45,907 nucleotides of DNA from Planctomycetota bacterium (GTDB lineage Bacteria; Planctomycetota; Phycisphaerae; FEN-1346), in NCBI GenBank assembly GCA_026387035.1, contig JAPLMM010000227.1, positions 1 to 45,907 on the forward strand. Direction: 5' to 3'. Below are positions 7,201-14,655 of this stretch, in pieces. A program made the translations under genes and the position numbers. The notes beneath the pieces are model-generated. The model ran no database searches and was not told the DNA's origin. It was given only the letters and a program-made list of their open reading frames with translations. Each line of letters starts with the position of its first letter. The first letter of the stretch is position 1.

Positions 7201-8766
7201 AAGAAGCCAGAGAAAGTGGCGGCGCTGGAAGGCGCGCCAGCGGCTGTGGAAGTGGCGGCGCCGGCGGCGCCGGAAGGCACGCCAGCGGTCACGGTGGACC
7301 GCTCCGGCTCGATGGTCCGGGGCGTCCGGACGGCGCGGGACCTTCAGCGGCAAGAGGTGAAGGCGAACGTGAGCGACCTTTTGGCGCTGGCGGAGCGGCG
7401 CGTCAAGGAGGGGCGGACGCTGGAAGCACGGAATACGGCCCTTCAGTCGCTGGCGAACGCGGAACGGATTGTGGAGGTCAACAAGGACCTGCTGGACGCC
7501 GATGCGGAGGGGCTGCGAAGCGGAATCAACGCCTTGCGGTCGGAGGTCGGGAAACCGAGCGGGCAACCTCCGCCGAGCCCGGCCGCGGAACCGGCCATGC
7601 CGGACCAGGAACGCGACAAGCGGGTGGAAGAACTCTGGTCGCGTGCGCGGAGCCTCGGGCGCTTGAAGAGAATGGACGAGGCGGTGGCGACGGTGGACGA
7701 GATCATCCGCCTGGAGCCGGGGAACGAAAACGCCTGGCGATGGCGGGAGGACCTGAGGGGGCTGAAGGGGCAGAAGGAGAGTCTGGCGCGCGCGCCGGAG
7801 GCCATGACCGACCCGGCGCGGCAGGGCGCGGCGGTGAGCGGCAAAGAGAAGAAACTTGAGGAACTGAACGCGGAGTTCTTCAGGGCCGTCGAGGAGATCC
7901 AGGAGCAGAAGAAGGGGCAGGAAACGGTCCAGTTCGACGTGAGCGACCTCACGGAAGGGGTCCAGGACGGTAAAAGGCTGGCGGAGTTCGTCGGGGCGAA
8001 CTACGACTGGACGCTTCGGCAGGACGTGCGGGCGGCGCCGACGGTGACCGTGATGAACGGGCAGGCGACCACCGTGGTGGCGACGGGAGGGCGTTACGGG
8101 GCGATGACGGCCGCGGGGGTTGCAAGCGCGAATGTCCGTTTCAACGACGGGAGGCTGGAGGTGCCGAACGACCCGGCCGTGGTGGGCCAGGTGCAGGCGG
8201 TGCTGGAGCGTCTGCGGGCGAATTGGGGCCAGCGGGTGGCGGTGGGGTCGCGGAACGTGTATGTGGCGGGCCATCAGGTCGGCGCTGCAGGGGTCAAGTG
8301 GGTCGAGGGTGCGAACGGGGTGCGGTACGCGGTGGTGGATGAGGGGGCCCTCTTGAACCTCATGGACCTGGAGCAGCGGGACCGCAACGGTCCGCCGGCC
8401 GGCGCGGCGAGGGACGTTTACCAGGACGCCGTGGTGGGGACGCAGGCGCTCCTGGCGAACGGCGCCGTGGTGGACCTCGCGCGGGCGGGCGACCGGGACA
8501 ACACGCTGAACTACAACGGCAACAGCATTCCGGTTGGGCACGACGATTACCTCCTGGTGAATAACGGTTCGTACGTGACGGCGGTGAAGGCGGGCGAGAT
8601 GCGTCACTGGTCGGCCGAGACGGAACCGGTGAAGTTTCCCGGGGTGCCGGCGGCGGTGGTGGTTCCGGCCGTCGGGCGCACGGTGAAGTTCGAGAAGACG
8701 TTGCTGGAACCGGAAGACGTGGTAGAATTGGTCACCCAGTACACTTGGGAAGGAGAGCCGAGATGA
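4294..8766 (+). CDS. very large secreted beta/TPR/coiled-coil protein
   Basis: 1490 residues with an N-terminal signal peptide (hydrophobic run, then AVGNS near residue 22). Layout as read: a beta-rich region to about residue 600, resembling the second gene of the operon, especially around a 'VIYEVRNRAKQYMRV' segment near residue 430; a TPR-like pair of helices (about 605-660); long charged coiled coils (680-790 and 878-980); a glycine-rich linker (about 853-877); more helices; a Pro-rich linker near 1086-1105; a TPR-like repeat (about 1110-1159); and a mixed domain from about 1214 starting 'FDVSDL' and followed by 'RLEVPNDPAVVGQV'. That last part recalls secretin N-type domains but is not a confident match. 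It overlaps the next gene by four bases (ATGA). The likely location is the periplasm or cell surface. Function unknown. Confidence 0.75.
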   Translation: MKRRLIAIAVLVFFVAAPAVGNSVRPDLVREILRRKPEWPGVEVEIPVEVYDAYVRDLRAVPVPPQPPEVSWIERVTYRISIAADDAKLEAEFNLVFLPGEGAKALALLPKALAWSEVTLDGKTVELRQADDGWFYLDPPEPGRYRVVAKAPVKPAKNGDRFDASWPTPAAAWTVGAVESDGLWEVRFSRSPLPVVGAEAAGTHGTVGLVPGDRLGVQWQRPQPPVRRAASIESKSHVGWTLADGVHQVRAILDLRLWGGEAEELSLSFPLGADRIEIRGPDVREVQTQGAQARVFLRGAITQRTRLAVSFEVPRAATGRMTLPAFGVAGARPAGGTLAIAGGSGAVLLEMESRGLEPMALYDLPAETRGLLAAPPVYAYNLAPGPWEAQVDLVAMAEFPVRETLIDSALYTVLYRPDGRVMTKVIYEVRNRAKQYMRVDLPAGATLVVARVSEEQRNLARGPGTSVLVPLEKSVLTTAGLVSFPVELVYVMASPPLDRKGEFRAVLPRTDLSIAYARCALMLPEGMKVKEWGGPLRKVPSWSSETAEMEFEYGRGYLAPPEAKEPPTPKGPGILETIGGLFVMASRAPVPQRVAQPMEDDETRRQRELQTQTLQAKNTYRAAVRAYDAGDNPRAQKLFEQVTTIAPESTEGYNAKKYLGNVKIAMGEAEEGAKGDRGARAATKAVQRAQQMANVTMLERQQELLAQGRQAAQAGDVKQAEAAYQVATEMSKELQSRGEEAREQHATVRKAEQFLTESKAQRGKQEAEVAGLQQRLESAKKNLTKAGGKAAANIADFGVEGDERVGVSGGFAYFGTPPAKAPAQVELGTAIAKQQVDTYGKVGSAQGKAVFTGHGVGGGGGGTEGLGPAGGGGGQGEVAQLQEQVHELEALQKRFGGEKAAKQPTSEALAKAIDLDKKVEQRTEALKAGAKQAASLARAGRLAEAEQLMANLQTEVEKTANVAALMLAEKKPEKVAALEGAPAAVEVAAPAAPEGTPAVTVDRSGSMVRGVRTARDLQRQEVKANVSDLLALAERRVKEGRTLEARNTALQSLANAERIVEVNKDLLDADAEGLRSGINALRSEVGKPSGQPPPSPAAEPAMPDQERDKRVEELWSRARSLGRLKRMDEAVATVDEIIRLEPGNENAWRWREDLRGLKGQKESLARAPEAMTDPARQGAAVSGKEKKLEELNAEFFRAVEEIQEQKKGQETVQFDVSDLTEGVQDGKRLAEFVGANYDWTLRQDVRAAPTVTVMNGQATTVVATGGRYGAMTAAGVASANVRFNDGRLEVPNDPAVVGQVQAVLERLRANWGQRVAVGSRNVYVAGHQVGAAGVKWVEGANGVRYAVVDEGALLNLMDLEQRDRNGPPAGAARDVYQDAVVGTQALLANGAVVDLARAGDRDNTLNYNGNSIPVGHDDYLLVNNGSYVTAVKAGEMRHWSAETEPVKFPGVPAAVVVPAVGRTVKFEKTLLEPEDVVELVTQYTWEGEPR

Positions 8767-10811
8767 GGACGCGAACGTGGGTGCTGTGGTTGGGTGTGGC
8801 GGTGCTCCTGGCGGCAGGGCCGGCCCTGGCGGCAGGTCCGGCGGCGATCGCGCAGGAGAAGAAACCCGAAGAGGTTCCCCTGGATGAGGAAGGGCGGGTG
8901 ATCCTCTCGTGGGAGACGTTCAAGGACGTGACGAAGTGGGACGAGCAGCGACCGCCGGCGGAGGAGCCCGGCGTCTTCACCCTCTCGTGGGAGGACGTGC
9001 GCGACCTCCTGGGGATCGAGATGAAGGACGTCAAGATGGACAAGACGAAACTGCGGATCCCGTGGCAGGAGTTCAAGGCCCTTCTGGAATGGAGCATCAC
9101 GAAGAAGAAGGAGCCGGCGGCAGCACCGCCGCCCACGGATTGGACGATCACGGCGGCGGTGTACGAGGGCCAACTGACGAAGGACGGGGCGATCTTCGAC
9201 GCGACGTTCCACATCCGGATCCTGAAGGAAAAGGAGTGGAAGACGGTGCCGCTGTTGCCGGCGTCGGTGGCGGTCGAGGAAGCGACGCTTCCGGAGGGGG
9301 CGTACCTGAGGCTCGCGGGCGGGTTCTACGAGTTGATCACGGCCGGCACGGGCGCCCAGGAAGTGAAGGTGAAGTTCTCCACGGCCGTGACGGAATCGGC
9401 CGGCTCTAACACGGCGGGGTTCGCGCGCGTGCCTTCGGGCACCTCGATCGTGAACCTGGTGGTGCCGCAGGCGGCCGTGACCGTGACGGTGGCGAACGCG
9501 CAATCGCTCGTGAAGACCGAGGGCGAGAAGGAAACGCGCGTGACGGCCGCGCTGCCGTCCGGCGCGCCGTTGCAAATCGCCTGGGAGCGGGCGATCCCCG
9601 AGGCCGAAAAGGTGCCGCCGAAACTCTATGCCGAGACGAAAACCCTCGTGGCGGTGGGCGACGGCATCCTCATTTGCCGCCAGCGCGTGGACTACAACAT
9701 CCTCCACACGGGCGTGCGGGTGCTGAAACTGAAGGTGCCGGCCGGCGCGAGCATCCTGGAGGTGACGGGCAACCGCGTCCGCGACTGGCGTGTGGCGGAC
9801 GGGAATCTGTCGGTCTCGTTGACGTATGAGGCGATCGGGGCGTACAGCCTCCAGGTGGTGTATGAGAAGGCGACGGGCGAAGTGCAGGCGGGCGGGGTTT
9901 CGTTGCCGGTGCTTCACGCCTCCGACGTCGAACGCGAGAAGGGCAACATCGGCGTGGTGGCGCTGGCGAACGTGGAACTGTCGAGCCCGGCATTGAAGGG
10001 TGCGACGGCGATTGATGTCCGCGAACTGCCGCCCGAACTCCTCGGCATGACCGGCCAGCCGGTCCTCCTCGCCTACCGCTACGTGGCGGAGGACTTTAAC
10101 ATCCCGCTCGCCATCAAAAAGCACGAGGACGTGACGGTGCTGGTGACGATCGTGGACTCCGGCGTCATCACGACGATGCAGACGCTGGACGGGCGGCGGA
10201 TCACCAAGGCGATTTACAACGTGCGGAACAACCGGAATCAGTTCCTGCGTCTGACGCTGCCGGCCGGCGCGGAGATGTGGTCGGCGAGCGTGAGCGGCCG
10301 GTCGGTCCGCCCCGCGAAGGACGAGCAGGGGCGCATCCTTCTGCCGCTCGTGCGGTCGGAGGGGGCGTCGAGCGGTCTGGCGGCGTTCCCCGTGGAGGTG
10401 GTGTACGTGGAGAAGGGCGAAGTGCCGCCGGCCTCCGGGACGCTCGAGATCAAGTTGCCTCGCGCGAGCGAACCCATCACGCAACTGATGGTTAACCTGT
10501 ACCTGCCGAAGGAAGCCAAGTATACGAAGGGGTGGTCGGACGAGCCGGCCATCGAGAGCCCGCTGACGGTCGTCAAGGCGTACCGGCAGTTGGTGGGCGT
10601 GGTCGGCGCGCCGGGCATCCAGGCGGAACAGGCGGCGATGGCGATTCAGCAGGCGGCCCAGGCGAGGGCGGATGCGGAGACGGCCGGCGCCGGCGCGACG
10701 CCCATCCGCGTGAACCTCCCGATCGACGGGGAGTTGTTCCGGCTCGAGAAGATCCTCGTGCTGGACGAGGACCTGTTCATCCGGGTCAACTACAGCGGGT
10801 GGAAGAGGTAG
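8763..10811 (+). CDS. large secreted beta-rich protein, partner of the upstream gene
   Basis: 682 residues with a signal peptide (residues 1 to about 24, ending ALA). Near the N-terminus three short motifs recur, each built around S/P-W-E/Q with a following hydrophobic and charged pattern, at W50, W76 and W101. The rest is mostly beta strand. Residues from about 455 ('KAIYNVRNNRNQFLRLTLPA', then 'FPVEVVYVEKGE') match the 'KVIYEVRNRAKQYMRVDLPA' / 'FPVELVYVMASP' segment of the upstream protein, so the two are paralogous over that module. The start at 8763 was chosen because it gives the signal peptide, has AGGAGA upstream, and overlaps the preceding stop codon by four bases. Function unknown; the pair probably forms one envelope complex. 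Confidence 0.75.
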   Translation: MRTRTWVLWLGVAVLLAAGPALAAGPAAIAQEKKPEEVPLDEEGRVILSWETFKDVTKWDEQRPPAEEPGVFTLSWEDVRDLLGIEMKDVKMDKTKLRIPWQEFKALLEWSITKKKEPAAAPPPTDWTITAAVYEGQLTKDGAIFDATFHIRILKEKEWKTVPLLPASVAVEEATLPEGAYLRLAGGFYELITAGTGAQEVKVKFSTAVTESAGSNTAGFARVPSGTSIVNLVVPQAAVTVTVANAQSLVKTEGEKETRVTAALPSGAPLQIAWERAIPEAEKVPPKLYAETKTLVAVGDGILICRQRVDYNILHTGVRVLKLKVPAGASILEVTGNRVRDWRVADGNLSVSLTYEAIGAYSLQVVYEKATGEVQAGGVSLPVLHASDVEREKGNIGVVALANVELSSPALKGATAIDVRELPPELLGMTGQPVLLAYRYVAEDFNIPLAIKKHEDVTVLVTIVDSGVITTMQTLDGRRITKAIYNVRNNRNQFLRLTLPAGAEMWSASVSGRSVRPAKDEQGRILLPLVRSEGASSGLAAFPVEVVYVEKGEVPPASGTLEIKLPRASEPITQLMVNLYLPKEAKYTKGWSDEPAIESPLTVVKAYRQLVGVVGAPGIQAEQAAMAIQQAAQARADAETAGAGATPIRVNLPIDGELFRLEKILVLDEDLFIRVNYSGWKR

Positions 10812-10866
10812 GTCGGCGACGGAGGAAGGCGGGGCGGGGGTGTCCTATCCCCGCATGGAAATTATC

Positions 10867-10893
10867 TTGACATGCCCCCCTCGTGACTACACT
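10867..10893 (+). promoter_or_regulatory. possible promoter of the acetylesterase-sulfatase pair
   Basis: A perfect TTGACA (10867-10872) and TACACT (10888-10893), but only 15 bases apart, which is short. The spacer before it contains a GCGGGGG...TCCCCGC hairpin (10834-10854) without a T tract. Confidence 0.35.
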
Positions 10894-11025
10894 GTTTTCA
10901 GTTGTCGAACTTCGGCTGGTTCGAAGCCGACTTCGTCGTGAACCGGCGACCGGTAGGAGATGTTTGTGCAACAGGCTCGCTTCCTGAATTGTTGCCCAGG
11001 GGGGCTTGGGAGAAAGGAATCACGC

Positions 11026-12423
11026 ATGAGGCCTGTCAGACTGCTCGGACTGCTCGGATTGCTGTGCCTGGGGTTGGTCGTGGGTCCAGCCGAGACTCTC
11101 GGCCAGGAGGCGAAACCGTTCGTCCATTCCTTGTTCGGCGACCACATGGTCCTCCAGCGCGACATGAAGGCGCCCATCTGGGGCTGGGCCAAGCCGGATG
11201 AGAAGGTGACCGTCGAGATGGCGGGGAAGAGCGGCACGGCCGCCGCCGACAAGGACGGCCGATGGGAGGTCCGGCTGGGTCCCTTCAAGGCGGGCGGTCC
11301 GCACACGCTGAAGATTTCCGGGCCCCAGGCGGTGACGATTCAGGACGTCCTCGTGGGCGACGTGTGGCTTTGCTCGGGCCAGTCGAACATGGCGTGGGGC
11401 ATGAAGGGTAGCGACACGGGCGACGACATTGCGAAGGCCGATTTTCCGAAGATTCGGCAAACGGGTCCCGGTGGGAATTGGGCTGTCTGCACCCCGGAGT
11501 CGGCGGCCGGGTTCAAAGCCGTCGGTTTCTACTTTGCGCGGGCGGTTCAGCGGGAGACCGGCGTTCCGATCGGCCTAGTCAACAATGCCGTGGGCGGATC
11601 GCGCATCGAGCCGTGGGTCGACCCTGCCAGTGTGGCTTCTTCGGTGCCCGAAGTTCGGCCCGCGCTCGAAGGGGGCAAAAGCGGCCTGTTCAACGCCAAG
11701 ACGCTGCCGCTCGTCCCGTATGCTTTACGCGGCATGCTGTGGTACCAGGGCGAAAGCAACGGCAACGAGGGCACAAGTTACCTCCAAAAGTTGCGGGTCC
11801 TCATCGGCGGCTGGCGGAAGTTGTGGGGCCAGGGCGATTTTCCCGCGTATGTCGTGCAACTTCCCAATTTTCAGCAGGCCAACGACAATCCGGCCGGCGG
11901 CGACGGGTGGGCCAAGATCCGCGAGGCCCAGTTGAAGGCCCTCGCGATTCCCAACACCGGCGTCATCATCACGATCGACGTCGGCGAGCCGGGAAACATC
12001 CATCCGAAGAACAAGTTCGACGTGGGCGAACGCCTTGCGCGGTGGGCGGTGGCCAAAGACTACGGCAAGAAGGACCTCGTTTACAGCGGGCCGCTCTACA
12101 AGGGCATGAAGGTCGAGGGCAACAAGGTCCGCATCTCGTTCGACCACGTCGGCAGCGGCCTGATGGTCGGCAAGAAGGAAGGCCGGCGACCGGCCGAGGA
12201 GGTCAAGGGCGGCCAACTGAAGCGCTTCGCCGTCGCCGGGGCCGACAAAAAATGGGTCTGGGCCGACGCCGTCATCGAGAAGAACACGGTCGTCGTCTCC
12301 AGCCCCGACGTGCCGAATCCCGTGGCGGTGCGGTATGCCTTCTCCGGCAACCCCGAAGGCTGCAACCTTTACAACAAGGAAGGGCTGCCCGCCTCGCCGT
12401 TCCGGACGGATGATTGGGAATGA
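11026..12423 (+). CDS. sialate O-acetylesterase (SGNH-type)
   Basis: A 465-residue secreted esterase that removes acetyl groups from sialic acids or other acetylated sugars. The signal peptide is at residues 1-28 (two LLGL steps, ending near TLGQ). A beta-sandwich domain follows ('HMVLQRDMKAPIWGWA'), then the SGNH hydrolase domain with Ser120 in 'CSGQSNM', an oxyanion-type 'NAVGGS', and the catalytic His326 in 'NIHP'. The start at 11026 was chosen for AAAGGA upstream and a proper signal peptide; an upstream in-frame ATG at 10960 would give an unlikely Cys-rich leader. The stop overlaps the sulfatase start by four bases (ATGA), so both act in one transcript. De-acetylation and de-sulfation of one glycan would be a sensible pairing. 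Confidence 0.9.
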   Translation: MRPVRLLGLLGLLCLGLVVGPAETLGQEAKPFVHSLFGDHMVLQRDMKAPIWGWAKPDEKVTVEMAGKSGTAAADKDGRWEVRLGPFKAGGPHTLKISGPQAVTIQDVLVGDVWLCSGQSNMAWGMKGSDTGDDIAKADFPKIRQTGPGGNWAVCTPESAAGFKAVGFYFARAVQRETGVPIGLVNNAVGGSRIEPWVDPASVASSVPEVRPALEGGKSGLFNAKTLPLVPYALRGMLWYQGESNGNEGTSYLQKLRVLIGGWRKLWGQGDFPAYVVQLPNFQQANDNPAGGDGWAKIREAQLKALAIPNTGVIITIDVGEPGNIHPKNKFDVGERLARWAVAKDYGKKDLVYSGPLYKGMKVEGNKVRISFDHVGSGLMVGKKEGRRPAEEVKGGQLKRFAVAGADKKWVWADAVIEKNTVVVSSPDVPNPVAVRYAFSGNPEGCNLYNKEGLPASPFRTDDWE

Positions 12424-14330
12424 AGCGAATGAGGAAGGGAACCGTGAGCGCCCCTCGAAGGGTGACGCGGCGATCGTTCATCAAGTGCGTGGGCGCGGGG
12501 TCGGCGGCGCTCGTGGCGCCGGCCGCCGCTCTGCGTGCGGCCGAGGAAGCGGCGGCCGGGGGCGGCCCGCGACCGAACATCCTCTGGATCACCAGCGAGG
12601 ACAATGGCCCCTTCTTCGGCTGCTACGGGGACGCGTACGCGACGACGCCGCACTTTGACAAGTTCGCGTCCGAAGGGGTGCTCTACCTGAACGCGTTCGC
12701 CAACGCGCCGGTTTGCGCACCCGCGCGGTCGACGATCATCTCCGGTATGTACGCGTGCAGCCTGGGCACGCATCCCATGCGGAGCACCTACGCGATCCCT
12801 TCGGATATCCGGTTCTTCCCCCAGTACCTCCGCGAGGCGGGCTACTACTGCACCAACTGCAGCAAGGAAGACTACAACATGCGGAAGCCGCCCGGAACCT
12901 GGGACGACTCCAGCGCCAAGGCCCACTACCGGAACCGCCAGGCCGGCCAGCCGTTCTTTGCGGTGTTCAATCTCACGGTGAGCCACGAAAGTTCCGTTCA
13001 CAAGAGCGCGCCGAAAACCTCGCACGATCCGGCGAAGGCGCCGCTGCCGCCGTACCATCCTGACACGCTGACGATCCGCCACGACTGGGCGCAGTACTAC
13101 GACAAGGTCCAGGCCCTGGACGCGCAGGTGGGCGGGATCCTGGCGAACCTCGAGAAGGACGGCCTCGCGGAGGACACGATCGTCTTTTACTACTCGGACC
13201 ACGGCGGCGTGCTGCCGCGGAGCAAGCGGTTTCTGTACGACAGCGGAACCCATGTGCCGATGATCGTCCGCTTTCCGAAGAAGTACCAGCACCTCTCGCC
13301 CGGGAAGCCGGGGACGCGGACGGACCGGCTCGTGAGTTTCGTGGACCTGGCGCCGACGGTGCTCGGCCTGGCGGGGATCCCGGTGCCGGAGAGCATGCAG
13401 GGCGAGGCCTTCCTCGGCCCCGAGGCGCGCGAGCCGCGAGAGTATGTCTGCCTTTTCCGCGCGCGCATGGACGAGCGCTACGACATGATGCGCGCCGTGC
13501 GCGACAAGCAGTTCAAGTACATCCGCAACTACATGCCCCACCGGATCTACGGCCAGTATCTGGAGTACCTCTGGAAGATGCCGGCGACGCGGTCCTGGGA
13601 AGAGGAGTACAAGGCAGGCCGGTGCAATCCGACCCAGAGCATCTTCTGGGGACCGAAACCCGCGGAAGAACTGTACGATGTCGCGAAGGACCCGTACGAG
13701 GTGAACAACCTCGCGGCGGACCCGGCGTGCGCCGACGTCCTCGAGCGGATGCGCCGGGTCTTGAGGGACTGGATCCTGAAAATCCGGGACACGGGTTTCC
13801 TGCCCGAGGGCGACAGGATCGAACAGACCGCCGGGACGACAGCCTACGAGTTGGTCCGCAAGGCCGGTTTTCCGCTGGAGCGCATCGTTGAGACGGCCGA
13901 GATGGCGACGGACCGCGACGCCCGCCATTTGCCGGAACTTGTCAAGCGCCTGAAAGACCCCGACAGCGCGGTGCGGTACTGGGCCGCCACCGGGTGCGTC
14001 GTTTTGGGCGAGCAAGCGCGTTCGGCAGCGGGCGCTCTCGCCGCCGCGCTCGCGGATTCCTCGGGGGACGTCTGCATCGCTGCCGCCGAGGCCCTCTTCA
14101 GGCTCGGCATGACGGACAAAGCCCTTCCCGTGCTGAAGCAGGCGCTGGCCGACAAGAATCCGCGCGTGGTGCTCCATGCGGTCAATGTGGTTCAGTGCTT
14201 AGGCGAGAAGGCGTTCTCGCTCTTGCCGGCCGTGGAGCGGGCGATGAAGAATTCCGGCGACAATTACGTGGACAGCGCGGGAGCGCATGTGCTGGAAACG
14301 CTGGGGAAGAATAGTTTCGGGCCGGAATGA
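12420..14330 (+). CDS. twin-arginine-exported sulfatase with C-terminal HEAT-like repeats
   Basis: A 636-residue type I sulfatase. A twin-arginine signal (R17R18SFIK, then a hydrophobic stretch) indicates export in the folded state. The alkaline-phosphatase fold follows: 'NILWITSEDNG' for metal binding, then C99-A-P-A-R103, where the Cys becomes formylglycine and attacks the sulfate ester. 'YYSDHGG' supplies further metal ligands. Residues from about 500 to the end form alternating helices with HEAT-like repetition ('AVRYWAATGCVVLGEQA' and similar), an extension seen in some planctomycete sulfatases. The start overlaps the acetylesterase stop (ATGA). An in-frame ATG nine bases later is also possible. 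The substrate cannot be deduced. Confidence 0.9.
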   Translation: MKRMRKGTVSAPRRVTRRSFIKCVGAGSAALVAPAAALRAAEEAAAGGGPRPNILWITSEDNGPFFGCYGDAYATTPHFDKFASEGVLYLNAFANAPVCAPARSTIISGMYACSLGTHPMRSTYAIPSDIRFFPQYLREAGYYCTNCSKEDYNMRKPPGTWDDSSAKAHYRNRQAGQPFFAVFNLTVSHESSVHKSAPKTSHDPAKAPLPPYHPDTLTIRHDWAQYYDKVQALDAQVGGILANLEKDGLAEDTIVFYYSDHGGVLPRSKRFLYDSGTHVPMIVRFPKKYQHLSPGKPGTRTDRLVSFVDLAPTVLGLAGIPVPESMQGEAFLGPEAREPREYVCLFRARMDERYDMMRAVRDKQFKYIRNYMPHRIYGQYLEYLWKMPATRSWEEEYKAGRCNPTQSIFWGPKPAEELYDVAKDPYEVNNLAADPACADVLERMRRVLRDWILKIRDTGFLPEGDRIEQTAGTTAYELVRKAGFPLERIVETAEMATDRDARHLPELVKRLKDPDSAVRYWAATGCVVLGEQARSAAGALAAALADSSGDVCIAAAEALFRLGMTDKALPVLKQALADKNPRVVLHAVNVVQCLGEKAFSLLPAVERAMKNSGDNYVDSAGAHVLETLGKNSFGPE

Positions 14331-14635
14331 GTCATGAAACGAGGGGCGACCGCACCGATGCCCAGGGAGAGAAGTAAAACTGCCGAGTCGATGCGTCAGG
14401 CGGCTGCCGGTACTTGCTGCTACGTTCCCGGCTGCCCCCGCGGCACCGGCCTCGGAACCACGGAATGCCCGGACTGAAGGAGCCCGACCGGCGAAAAACC
14501 CTCACTTGCGCCGAGGGCTTCATTGTGCCACTCTCGCTGACGACATACATGGAAGCCAACCTTCCCAAGCAGAGGGCGGTTCACGATTTTGTGGTTCCCA
14601 AGCAGTAACGCTGCACTCGAACGGGAGACGCAACG
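14331..14635. other. spacer with the duplicated leader of the hydrolase gene
   Basis: About 300 bases. No gene seen. Its right end (from 14583) is the leader that recurs downstream of the second hydrolase. A short 'ttcccaagcag' occurs twice (near 14560 and 14595). No clear terminator follows the sulfatase. Confidence 0.5.
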
Positions 14636-14655
14636 ATGAGCAGACGATGGCTGGG
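14583..14655 (+). repeat. duplicated leader plus start codon, copy A
   Basis: A 73-base segment covering the upstream region, ribosome site and first seven codons of the first DUF4038-type gene. It matches 17925-17997 at about 65 of 73 positions by eye. Confidence 0.75.

Noticed and set aside
7297-7311. D-R-S-G-S (residues 1002-1006 of the 1490-residue protein), which looks like a von Willebrand A metal site
   Set aside because: The following 100 residues are charged helix with none of the later VWA metal ligands or alternating strands. It lies in a low-complexity Ala/Pro linker.
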